Part shown: positions 1-5,679 of the stretch, in pieces
Numbering within the stretch: the stretch's first letter is position 1
Layout: each line of letters starts with the position of its first letter
Assembly: GCA_902812455.1 (NCBI GenBank)
Contig: CADDZH010000133.1
Coordinates: forward strand, 1 to 10,773
Source of the DNA: Chloroflexota bacterium
GTDB taxonomy: Bacteria > Chloroflexota > Ktedonobacteria > Ktedonobacterales > Ktedonobacteraceae
Direction: 5' to 3'
Length of the DNA stretch: 10,773 nucleotides
Made by a program: the position numbers and the translations under genes
The notes under the pieces: model-generated
What the model saw: the letters and a program-made list of their open reading frames with translations, nothing else
Told to the model about the DNA's origin: nothing
Databases searched by the model: none

Positions 1-1
1 C

Positions 2-310
2 CACTGGCAGGTCGGCGCCCCCCTCGCTTTCGGCGGCCCGGTAGTCGCGTTCCTCGTCGCCGGGCTTGCGCTCCGCCGCGACCCGCTGTGGCGCAGGTGG
101 GGGATCGCTCTGCTGGGCGCCAGTCTGCTCACCCTGGCGCTGGTCGCTGCCACGTTCTGGGTCTACACGCCGGGCACGCCGCTGGCACGGCTAGCGCTGG
201 GCGGACTGATGGAACGGGTGGTCTTCGTTGAGGTCGAGATCTGGTACGTCGCCCTGGGATGGCGGCTGTTTGCCCTGATGGGATCGCCACAGGCGCACAG
301 CCCGGCTTGA
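2..310 (+). CDS. DUF998-like integral membrane protein, C-terminal end (partial)
   Basis: Frame 2 is open from the window edge to a TGA at 308-310, giving 102 residues of C-terminal sequence. It contains hydrophobic stretches typical of membrane helices: one starting GGPVVAFLVAG, one around WGIALLGASLLTLALVAATF, and a final amphipathic helix ending in GLMERVVFVEVEIWYVALG. Short basic loops (LRRDPLWRR) separate the first two. The closing pattern of Gly-Leu-x-Glu-Arg, a Trp-containing helix and a terminal WRLF resembles the end of DUF998 family membrane proteins, whose function is unknown. This assignment is by pattern recall only. The N-terminus lies outside the window, so start, full length and operon membership cannot be judged. 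It runs in the same direction as the oxidoreductase at 678, but a 367-bp gap makes co-transcription doubtful. Confidence 0.6.
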   Translation, partial: HWQVGAPLAFGGPVVAFLVAGLALRRDPLWRRWGIALLGASLLTLALVAATFWVYTPGTPLARLALGGLMERVVFVEVEIWYVALGWRLFALMGSPQAHSPA

Positions 311-323
311 GCCTGAATCGTCC

Positions 324-529
324 AATATCCCACGGGATGCGCAACGAGATGCACGATCCGATGAACTGGCTCTGAGATTGCCGGTGATGAAGGGTCGTCT
401 GACGGTTGCGGGAACCACGCGGAAGCGCGCCACAAGCCAGCTGACCAGAAGGAGGAACGGGCTGGTGGCTCTCCTCAAGGCAAGGCTGCTGGTGTGGGGA
501 CCAGCTCGTTGTGCATCGCGTGGGAGATT
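324..529. repeat. Imperfect inverted repeat, 28-bp arms, possible MITE-like remnant
   Basis: The arm at 324-351 and the reverse complement of 502-529 match at 24 of 28 positions. They share the cores TCCCACG, GATGC and CAACGAG. The similarity stops abruptly on both sides of each arm. The arms enclose 150 bases with no coding content. This is the shape of a small non-autonomous element or of a degraded insertion flanked by related ends, but no flanking duplication is visible and no transposase in the window has similar ends. A structured RNA is an alternative. Confidence 0.45.
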
Positions 530-543
530 CTGGGCTGTCTGTT

Positions 544-580
544 GTCACACAGGCTAACCCGGTCTCGTCTCGTGTGTGAC
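544..580. promoter_or_regulatory. Short dyad GTCACAC/GTGTGAC upstream of the oxidoreductase
   Basis: GTCACAC at 544-550 is perfectly inverted as GTGTGAC at 574-580, separated by 23 bases. The two arms lie about 100-130 bases before the ATG at 678. Paired half-sites like this could bind a regulator or pair as RNA. The spacing is large for a single dimeric operator and no regulator gene is adjacent, so function is only a guess. Confidence 0.2.
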
Positions 581-677
581 CAATCGCTCGACTGAAGAGT
601 TGCAAAAGGAGTTTAAGGTATAAGTACCCATCGGTGCTGGTCAAAAGCATCAACTGCAGAAAGGGGTATCCTCAGCA

Positions 678-1559
678 ATGAAACTAGGACTCCACATCTA
701 CGATTTGACCTGGCCGGTAGAGGCGACCCAGTTCGGCCCTACGCTGGTCAAGATCGCGCAGGCTGCTGATGCCGCGGGATTTGATCGCATCAGTGTGGGA
801 GACCATGTATGGCAATCCCACTACCTGGGCGGGCCGGAGCGCGAGGTCCTCTCGTGCTATCCAACCCTGACATTTCTGGCCGCTCATACCAGCCGCGTCA
901 AGCTGCTGGCCCTGGCAACGGCAAGCCCCTACTGGCAGCCGATCCTGCTGGCGAAGGCCGTGACTACCCTGGATGTGCTTTCCGGGGGCCGCGCGTGGCT
1001 GGGCATCGGCGTCGGCGATTACGAAGAGGAGGCAGTTGGAACAGGGCTGCCTTTCCCGCCGCTGAAACAGCGCTATGAGCGAATGGAGGAGATGATCCAG
1101 ATCTGCTTGCGGATGTGGCTGGGCGAACAGGGCGATAAGCGCCCGTTCGAGGGAACGTACTACCACATCGAGCGCCCATTCAACATCCCGCAGAGCCTTA
1201 CGCGGCCCCACCCGCCGATTCTGGTTGCCGGCGGCGGTGAGCAGAAAACGCTGCGCCTGGTCGCGCGCTATGCCAACGCCTGCAACCTGCGACCAGGTCC
1301 CGATATCTCGAAGAAGCTCTCGGTTCTGCGCCAGCATTGCGAAGCTGAGGGGCGCGATTACGACGCCATTGAAAAGACCTGCATGGGCGCCCTCGACGTA
1401 GGCGAAGATGGCTCCAAAGTGGGCGACCTCATCGGGCAACTGCGCTGGCTCGCTAGCATGGGCATCCAGACGGTTCTGGGCGTGGTCCCACACATCTACC
1501 AGATCACGCCGCTCGAAATCATCGGGCGTGAGGTGATTCCAGCAATTGCAGATCTCTGA
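678..1559 (+). CDS. LLM-class F420-dependent oxidoreductase (TIGR03560-like)
   Basis: This 293-residue protein is full length for the luciferase-like monooxygenase fold, a TIM barrel that in this group uses coenzyme F420 as hydride carrier. It is a soluble cytoplasmic enzyme whose substrate cannot be read from sequence. Family features seen include the N-terminal strand MKLGLHI and the early segment AADAAGFDRISVGDH (30-43). They also include TLDVLSGGRAWLGIGVG (97-113), the FEGTYY loop near residues 157-162, and HPPILVAGGGEQKTLRLVARYAN (178-200), a phosphate-binding and barrel-closing segment. The ATG at 678 is preceded by AAGGGG at 661-666, a usable ribosome binding site 11 bases upstream. 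There is no partner gene in an operon: DUF998-like DNA lies upstream and mobile DNA downstream. The TGA stop is the first part of a 65-bp repeat (1556-1620), yet the ending EVIPAIADL looks natural. Family assignment is firm; the exact reaction is unknown. Confidence 0.9.
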   Translation: MKLGLHIYDLTWPVEATQFGPTLVKIAQAADAAGFDRISVGDHVWQSHYLGGPEREVLSCYPTLTFLAAHTSRVKLLALATASPYWQPILLAKAVTTLDVLSGGRAWLGIGVGDYEEEAVGTGLPFPPLKQRYERMEEMIQICLRMWLGEQGDKRPFEGTYYHIERPFNIPQSLTRPHPPILVAGGGEQKTLRLVARYANACNLRPGPDISKKLSVLRQHCEAEGRDYDAIEKTCMGALDVGEDGSKVGDLIGQLRWLASMGIQTVLGVVPHIYQITPLEIIGREVIPAIADL

Positions 1560-1620
1560 GAGGCTGTGTGCAAAGGCCTCAGGAGCCAGGTGAATGAGGG
1601 CGAGGCCAATAAACTGGCCT
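1556..1620 (+). repeat. Dispersed 65-bp repeat, copy 1 (overlaps a stop codon)
   Basis: This segment aligns without gaps to 7074-7138 with 51 of 65 positions identical. Both begin CTGAGAGGCTGTGT and end TGGCCT. The TGA at its start is the stop codon of the preceding gene. AGGCCA at 1603-1608 pairs with TGGCCT at 1615-1620 across a six-base loop, a hairpin without a following T-run. Similarity beyond 1620 fades. The abrupt shared 5' end resembles the terminus of an insertion sequence, but no matching inverted end was found in the window. Confidence 0.7.
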
Positions 1621-1762
1621 ATTGAGCGGTTCTGCAAGGAAGCCAGTCACGCGATAGAATAGAGGAGGAGAATACGAACAAGCGTGCCAAACGAGCAAAA
1701 GGGAAGTGAGGTGGAACGATGCACCGAAGAGACTATCCAGGCGATCGGAAGTCGAGGGGGAA

Positions 1763-1801
1763 TGGCTCATCCCAACATTTGGGGAACACTGCCCGCCTGC
1801 T
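1763..1801. repeat. ISL3 element terminal inverted repeat, left
   Basis: This is the outer end of the insertion sequence on the side of the transposase C-terminus. It pairs with 3707-3745, with mismatches only at 1789 and 1797. About 85 bases of apparently non-coding DNA separate it from the transposase stop. Confidence 0.85.
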
Positions 1802-1885
1802 TGTACAAATAGAGAATTGGATGAGAGCAGAGGAAGCAAGTATACACCAACAGCAGTTGTCCAAAGAGCAGGGAACGAGAGACGA

Positions 1886-3628
1886 CTAGAGAGCGTGGAG
1901 TACTTTCACGCGTAACAGGTCCAGATGGGCACGGCCAAACATTTGGCGCTTCAAAAATTTGAGCCTGTTGATATGGCCCTCTGTGACCCCGTTACTCTCC
2001 GACCGAGAGCAAGCCGCCTCAACCGCTGCATAGTCTCGACGAATGCCATTCACAAAGCTGGTGAGTTCGGCCACATGACAGGCTTGAGCCCGCTTGAGCC
2101 AATCATCTAAAGCCTCTGCCTGGCGCTGCTTCAGCAGGGTCACAAATTCCTGGCTCAAGAGATAAATTGTGTGCAAATCCGAACTCGCCTGGCAGATCTG
2201 CTCAATCTGTTGCTGTTGCTTGGTGGTGAGCTTCTCTGGGGACATAATCATGAGAAAAGAAGCCGATCGCGAGGAAAGGCGACGCTGCCCCGGCTGTCGA
2301 AAGATGCGTGGCTTGGGTGGGCCTCCTTGCCTGGGTTTGGGGGGCAGTTCTGCTCGCCATTGGAACAGCAGCTTGTTGAGGAGAGATGGAGAGCCGGTGT
2401 AGCCACGCTCCTTAATCTCGCCCAAAAGCTGAGATCCCTTATGCACCCCTGCTTCCCAGCGTTCACACAGGGAAGGCCGATACCGATCGAGCTTGCTCTT
2501 ACCAAAGGCGCGTTGTCCGGTCCCTGGAGTACGTTCCGGGAAAGCAGGTGCGGAAACGAAGAGCTTGACCGTTTTGCGACTGAGGCGCAGGTGGCGAGCA
2601 ATAGCACGTTGGGAAAGCCCCTCTCGGTGTAAAGTGAGAATCTCCTTATAGCGAGCGACCCGCTTGTCACGGCTAAGCTTCTTCTTGCGTTCGGCATACG
2701 TGAGGCAAGAGAGGTCAGCCTCTGAGCAGAGATGCCCTGCGTGCTGTTCGGATGAGAGTGTGCCAGGAATAGGGTCAGCGGCGACACCCTCGGGAGTCAT
2801 CTCTCTGGGTGGATCAGCTTTTCCTGGGGGGCACGCCTCTTTGCTTTTCAGAGGCGTATCCTCAACTAAGGGCAAACAGGAGCGTTTGTGATCCAGCCAG
2901 CGCTGGAGATGCTCGCGCAGATTTTGAACGAGATGATATCGATCCGCGATCTGCGTGGCATGAGGTAACACCTGGCTCACGGCATCGGCAAAAGCACTGG
3001 CCCGATCGCGGCTCACTACCTGGATTTCTCGATGATTGGCCAGCCAGGGTTTGACGGCTTCAGCCGTCCGGTCAGGCAAAAGATCGAGGGGCCGCCGGCT
3101 TTCAAGATTGATGAGAATCGTTCCATAAGAATCTGCCCGTTTCAGAGCAAAGTCATCAATGCCCACTTTGGTCACCTCGGTCGCGGGCGTGTCGGTGGTC
3201 GTGCGCAGATAGCGGAGCAAAGTTGGCGCCTTGACCTTCATTCCCAGGTGGGGAGCCAGACGTTCACTGACCTCGGCAGAGGCGGACAGCCCAATGGCTT
3301 TGTGTTCCTCCAATAGGCGATTGCTGACTCTGGCCCAGGGTCGGACGAACTCCGGAAGCCGTTCGGCAAAGACTTTTCGCGGACAGGTAGGCAGGCGACA
3401 AAAGAACTTGCGCACCCGCAGCCGCAACACGACTTTGCGCCCTCCGCAAGGAACATCGTGAACGGTGCGCTGATACTGGCAGTGGATCGCATCTGAGAGG
3501 GTTTTGCAGCCAGGGCAGCAGGCGCACGGCTGGGTCGAGATCACTTCCACTGTCAACTGAGCTTCACCTATCTCCACCTGGCCCAGAACCAGCCCGTCGG
3601 GTAAAGGCAGAAATGGGGATCTTTCCAT
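1886..3628 (-). CDS. tnpA: ISL3-family transposase with internal HTH insertion
   Basis: This 580-residue DDE transposase catalyses cut-and-paste movement of the surrounding element. An N-terminal zinc-binding region is visible: Cys35, Cys37, Cys38, Cys41, then Cys77 and Cys82 before RKVFAERLPEF. DDE-domain landmarks follow: VGIDDFALKR (Asp158/159), VVSRDRASAFADAV (Asp208), the ISL3 hallmark ADRYHLVQNL (229-238), and a C-terminal NGVTEGHINRLKFLKRQMFGRA with Glu550. Between the second Asp and the Glu there is a roughly 250-residue insertion containing a helix-turn-helix, GLSQRAIARHLRLSRKTVKLF (337-357), as in the longer ISL3 transposases. The chosen start is the ATG at 3626-3628, with AGGAGGA at 3637-3643 eight bases upstream. 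An in-frame GTG at 3658 would add ten residues but lies upstream of that ribosome site. No frameshift or premature stop is seen, so it is probably functional. Confidence 0.92.
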   Translation of the reverse strand: MERSPFLPLPDGLVLGQVEIGEAQLTVEVISTQPCACCPGCKTLSDAIHCQYQRTVHDVPCGGRKVVLRLRVRKFFCRLPTCPRKVFAERLPEFVRPWARVSNRLLEEHKAIGLSASAEVSERLAPHLGMKVKAPTLLRYLRTTTDTPATEVTKVGIDDFALKRADSYGTILINLESRRPLDLLPDRTAEAVKPWLANHREIQVVSRDRASAFADAVSQVLPHATQIADRYHLVQNLREHLQRWLDHKRSCLPLVEDTPLKSKEACPPGKADPPREMTPEGVAADPIPGTLSSEQHAGHLCSEADLSCLTYAERKKKLSRDKRVARYKEILTLHREGLSQRAIARHLRLSRKTVKLFVSAPAFPERTPGTGQRAFGKSKLDRYRPSLCERWEAGVHKGSQLLGEIKERGYTGSPSLLNKLLFQWRAELPPKPRQGGPPKPRIFRQPGQRRLSSRSASFLMIMSPEKLTTKQQQQIEQICQASSDLHTIYLLSQEFVTLLKQRQAEALDDWLKRAQACHVAELTSFVNGIRRDYAAVEAACSRSESNGVTEGHINRLKFLKRQMFGRAHLDLLRVKVLHAL

Positions 3629-3679
3629 CGCTATCTTCCTCCTGAAAAAAGGGAACACCTCCCTCGCCTCTTTTCCAGG

Positions 3680-3711
3680 AGTATATCACTGAGCCTCGAT
3701 GAAAACAGCAA
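3680..3711 (-). promoter_or_regulatory. Candidate promoter of the ISL3 transposase
   Basis: Read on the minus strand, TGATATACT (3680-3688) is an extended -10 box (TGn followed by TATACT). A TTGCTG at 3706-3711 may act as a weak -35, with a 20-base spacer that is longer than ideal. The -35 lies within the inner part of the terminal repeat, a usual arrangement that lets transposase bound to its end repress its own gene. Transcription would begin some 45 bases before the ATG. Confidence 0.45.
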
Positions 3712-3745
3712 GCGGGCAATGTTCCCCAAATGTTGGGATGAGCCA
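3707..3745. repeat. ISL3 element terminal inverted repeat, right
   Basis: This end, on the promoter side of the transposase, is the inverted partner of 1763-1801. Its outermost base is 15 bases from the stop codon of the small gene at 3761, so the element sits immediately beside the recombinase gene pair. Confidence 0.85.
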
Positions 3746-3760
3746 CTCTTATGATAGCGT

Positions 3761-4060
3761 TCACATTTGTGCCATATACCGAAAGAGATGGTGACGGCCA
3801 GCGGCAACAGCGGTATCGGTATGGGGAGCGAGCTTGACCGTGTCCAAGAAGGGAGTCTCAAACCGCGCAAGCTGCTTGAGCACATTTCTAGCACGCCCAC
3901 CGGTCATGAAGCCAGTCATTGCTGTCGCATACTGCTCCATGAGCTGTTTCTCCTCGCTGGTGAGGTGTGGACGACGATCAGGATACGTTTCGGCAGAGAT
4001 GGGCATCGGCCAGGATCCCGCAGAAGCAGGTGGTTGAGGCACAGGGTTAGATGTTGTCAT
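3761..4060 (-). CDS. Small protein coupled to a tyrosine recombinase, function unknown
   Basis: This 99-residue soluble protein has a Pro-rich N-terminal third (NPVPQPPASAGSWPMP). A predicted helical core follows (LTSEEKQLMEQYATAMTGFMTGG, then RARNVLKQLARFETPFLDTVKL). I do not recognise the family. The ATG at 4058-4060 overlaps the end of the recombinase gene by 14 bases. A good ribosome site, GGAGGT, lies about nine bases upstream inside that gene, so the two are translated as a coupled pair. By analogy, Tn554 carries a small TnpC beside its tyrosine recombinases and several unit transposons encode a small accessory factor, so this may be an accessory or directionality protein. That is inference from context, not from a shared motif. 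The ISL3 end begins 15 bases beyond its stop, so any further genes of the original element may have been displaced. Confidence 0.7.
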   Translation of the reverse strand: MTTSNPVPQPPASAGSWPMPISAETYPDRRPHLTSEEKQLMEQYATAMTGFMTGGRARNVLKQLARFETPFLDTVKLAPHTDTAVAAGRHHLFRYMAQM

Positions 4061-5123
4061 GGGACTGGACCTCCACTTGCGCTATCAGGGTTTCGAGACG
4101 ACGATGGGCTTTGTTGACATCGCGGGCCAGTTCCGAAAGATCGGTGTGCAGGTAGATTTCCGTACTGGAGAGGCTCCTGTGGCGGGCATATCTGCTCACA
4201 TCCAGAAGCTCCATCCCACTTTTCTTCAATTCAGTGAGCATGAGGTGCCGCATTTTGTGCGGGGTCAGTTGTGGCAGGTGGAGTTCATCACGAATACGAT
4301 CAAAAATATCTTTCACCGTCCATTTGCTAATGGGCTGGCCCGGGTTTCTTTGCGAGTCAGAGAGAAAAATGGGGCCATTCCACTGGGCACCGTAGCACTT
4401 GATGAGGGCTGCACGCTTCCCCTCGATGTACTCTTTGAGGCGGCTCCAGGTGGGATGCGACAGGACAATGGTGCCCGGCAGTCGGTTTTTCGTCATTTCG
4501 GCTCGGATAGCAATGGTATGCGTGCGCCAGTCGATATCATCGACGCGCAGCAGGACGATTTCCTCCCGGCGAAGGGCTCCATCGTGTGCTAACAGAACAA
4601 TGGCTTGGTCTCGCGTCGAGCACTTCGTCAAGACATGGGTCAAAATGGCTTTCCACTGCTGCTCGTCTGGAATCCAAGGGACCGAGGTGAGAACAGGAAC
4701 AAGGCCTCGCTCTCGCCCACGAACACTTTGGCGAACCGGATTGATGGAATCGCGCCGAAGGCGAAGTCGAATGGTCCATTGGTAAAAGTTGTGTACCGTA
4801 CCCACCCGTCGTCGGATCGTCGCAGGTGCCAGATGAGACCCGGTCATGTAGGTAATCTTGCTTCGGCCGGAAGCTTGCCCATCGCCTCGTTGCGCTTCCC
4901 GCTTCCACAACCAATCCACGTAGTCAGCAATCCTGCTTTCATCGGCTTCGAGTAGTTCGGCAAACGGGGTATCCGGAAAGGCCGACAAGAAGTCATTGAG
5001 ATCGCGACTGTAGTTCTCGATGGTGCTCTTGGATTTTCGTTCTTTAGCGAGCTGCTCAATGAACGCCCGTGTGATTGGGTTCTGAGCCACTAAAGGGCAA
5101 CAGGTCCAGTTAATCTCTTGCAA
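4047..5123 (-). CDS. Tyrosine recombinase/integrase, apparently intact
   Basis: This 358-residue site-specific recombinase cuts and joins DNA through a covalent phosphotyrosine. An N-terminal SAM-like core-binding domain (about 15-125) includes KSKSTIENYSRDLNDFLSAF. The catalytic domain carries every expected residue: Arg185 in GALRREEIVLLRVDDID, Lys212 in the hairpin EMTKNRLPGT, His289 and Arg292 in TPHKMRH, His315 in ARHRSLSST, and the nucleophile Tyr324 in EIYLH. The conserved Gly before His315 is Arg here. The start used is TTG at 5121-5123, supported by AAGGAG ten bases upstream on the minus strand. A GTG at 5088-5090 would give a form 11 residues shorter. The length is close to Tn554 TnpA. 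It is followed by an overlapping small gene and sits next to a broken istA, which suggests a mobile element that integrated into an IS21 copy. Its own element ends were not identified. Confidence 0.88.
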   Translation of the reverse strand: MQEINWTCCPLVAQNPITRAFIEQLAKERKSKSTIENYSRDLNDFLSAFPDTPFAELLEADESRIADYVDWLWKREAQRGDGQASGRSKITYMTGSHLAPATIRRRVGTVHNFYQWTIRLRLRRDSINPVRQSVRGRERGLVPVLTSVPWIPDEQQWKAILTHVLTKCSTRDQAIVLLAHDGALRREEIVLLRVDDIDWRTHTIAIRAEMTKNRLPGTIVLSHPTWSRLKEYIEGKRAALIKCYGAQWNGPIFLSDSQRNPGQPISKWTVKDIFDRIRDELHLPQLTPHKMRHLMLTELKKSGMELLDVSRYARHRSLSSTEIYLHTDLSELARDVNKAHRRLETLIAQVEVQSHDNI

Positions 5124-5179
5124 AGTCGGATCGCTCCTTGTTCACGTAATCTGTTGTTAGGATACCATAGATAATCCCT

Positions 5180-5410
5180 CTTAACATCTACATTGAGCAC
5201 CCCATCGCTGAGGCGGTTCTCCAGATACGGCACGTAGGGATCGATCTTACGCGGACGTAGCTTGCGAGCTTTGGGCGACGGCACCAGAGGAGCCGTCACC
5301 AGCTGCCGGATCGTTTTGCGGTCTCGCCCCGTGCGGCGCGCTATTTCGCTGATGGAAACGCCTTTGCGGTACATCTCTTTGATCATAAATCGTTCCTCGA
5401 GTGTGAGCAT
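5180..5410 (-). pseudogene. istA: IS21-family transposase IstA, N-terminal fragment
   Basis: About 75 residues match the start of IS21 IstA: MLTLEERFMIKEMYRKGVSI, then SEIARRTGRDRKTIRQLV (21-38, helix-turn-helix), then the basic linker and KIDPYVPYLENRLSDGVLN. IstA proteins are normally around 400-550 residues with a DDE domain, so only the DNA-binding end remains. The homology stops near 5180-5190. The frame then reads 25-30 unrelated residues through the junction and overlaps the first 34 bases of the recombinase gene before stopping at about 5090. The ATG at 5408-5410 has GAGGAGG about seven bases upstream. The fragment therefore keeps its own translation signals and might still supply transcription to the recombinase pair. 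Confidence 0.8.
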
Positions 5411-5528
5411 GGGAGGCCTCCTCGCTGCAACGTCAATGGACTGACTTTGCTAGAGATTATCCCATGCCCCCTGTCACCTGGGGAATTTTATTCCGGCATT
5501 TTTGGGGAGTTTAACATCATCACTGACA
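5411..5528 (-). mobile_element. IS21-family left end and leader
   Basis: Read on the minus strand this begins TGTCAGTGATGATG at 5528 and soon shows CTCCCCAAAAATGCC and AAATTCCCCAGGTGACA. Such TGT-initiated ends with repeated CCCCA blocks are typical of the multiple terminal sequences of IS21 elements. The ATG of istA follows 118 bases inside. The opposite end and istB are absent from the window, so the element is a 5' remnant of about 350 bases. Confidence 0.6.
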
Positions 5529-5579
5529 ACTGGATATACCATCATATCATGCTTCTCGGTAAAGCGGCTCACCTGATGC

Positions 5580-5609
5580 TACAATATCTTGTACAGCGAA
5601 CATGTCAAG
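5580..5609 (+). promoter_or_regulatory. Possible -10 box and operator upstream of the monooxygenase
   Basis: TACAAT at 5580-5585 resembles a -10 element. It is followed at once by an imperfect palindrome, CTTGTACA (5588-5595) against TGTCAAG (5603-5609), in the position where a repressor would block initiation. No convincing -35 lies 16-18 bases upstream of TACAAT. FAD monooxygenase genes are often controlled by TetR or MarR regulators binding such dyads, but no regulator gene is adjacent. Confidence 0.3.
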
Positions 5610-5679
5610 CTTTGGGGGCGCAACGTGCTTGGCAGCTGTCATGAAGGCGGCTGAGCGCCAACTTTAGAGGCAAAAAAAG

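Larger units (their letters stand above)
311..677. other. Non-coding gap with inverted-repeat structures
   Basis: No convincing gene is seen on either strand across 367 bases. Open frames on the minus strand here have biased composition and no recognisable motif. The stretch carries a long imperfect inverted repeat (324-351 against 502-529) and a short dyad (544-550 against 574-580), listed separately. An AT-rich TATAAG at 619-624 could be a -10 box for the oxidoreductase. The nearest TTGCAA (600-605) is only 13 bases upstream, too close for a normal -35, so no promoter is called. Confidence 0.6.
1763..3745 (-). mobile_element. ISL3-family insertion sequence, complete (about 1.98 kb)
   Basis: The two ends are inverted repeats beginning TGGCTCATCCCAACATTTGG. 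They are identical over the first 26 positions and match at 37 of 39 overall (1763-1801 against 3707-3745). They enclose one intact ISL3 transposase on the minus strand. Length, end-sequence style and gene order fit the ISL3 family, which normally duplicates 8 bases of target. The eight bases outside each end (AGGGGGAA at 1755-1762 and CTCTTATG at 3746-3753) do not match, so the flanks have either been rearranged since insertion or come from two different insertions. A one-base shift of the boundary does not change this. The right end lies 15 bases downstream of the stop of the small recombinase-partner gene. Confidence 0.85.

Noticed and set aside
129..653. Minus-strand frame of 174 codons across the end of the DUF998-like gene and the gap
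   Set aside because: It is rich in Pro, Arg and Ser without motifs, overlaps a plausible membrane protein gene, and has no Shine-Dalgarno sequence worth noting.
684..1637. Long minus-strand frame (317 codons) opposite the F420 oxidoreductase
   Set aside because: It is the antisense shadow of a clear LLM-family gene, has no family motif and no ribosome site, and arises from GC-rich codon bias.
2248..2787. Minus-strand frame of 179 codons within the ISL3 transposase
   Set aside because: It is a different-frame shadow inside an intact transposase gene; it lacks a start signal and motifs.
5447..5644. 65-codon plus-strand frame upstream of the monooxygenase
   Set aside because: It runs through the IS21 end, has no ribosome site and its codon use looks random.
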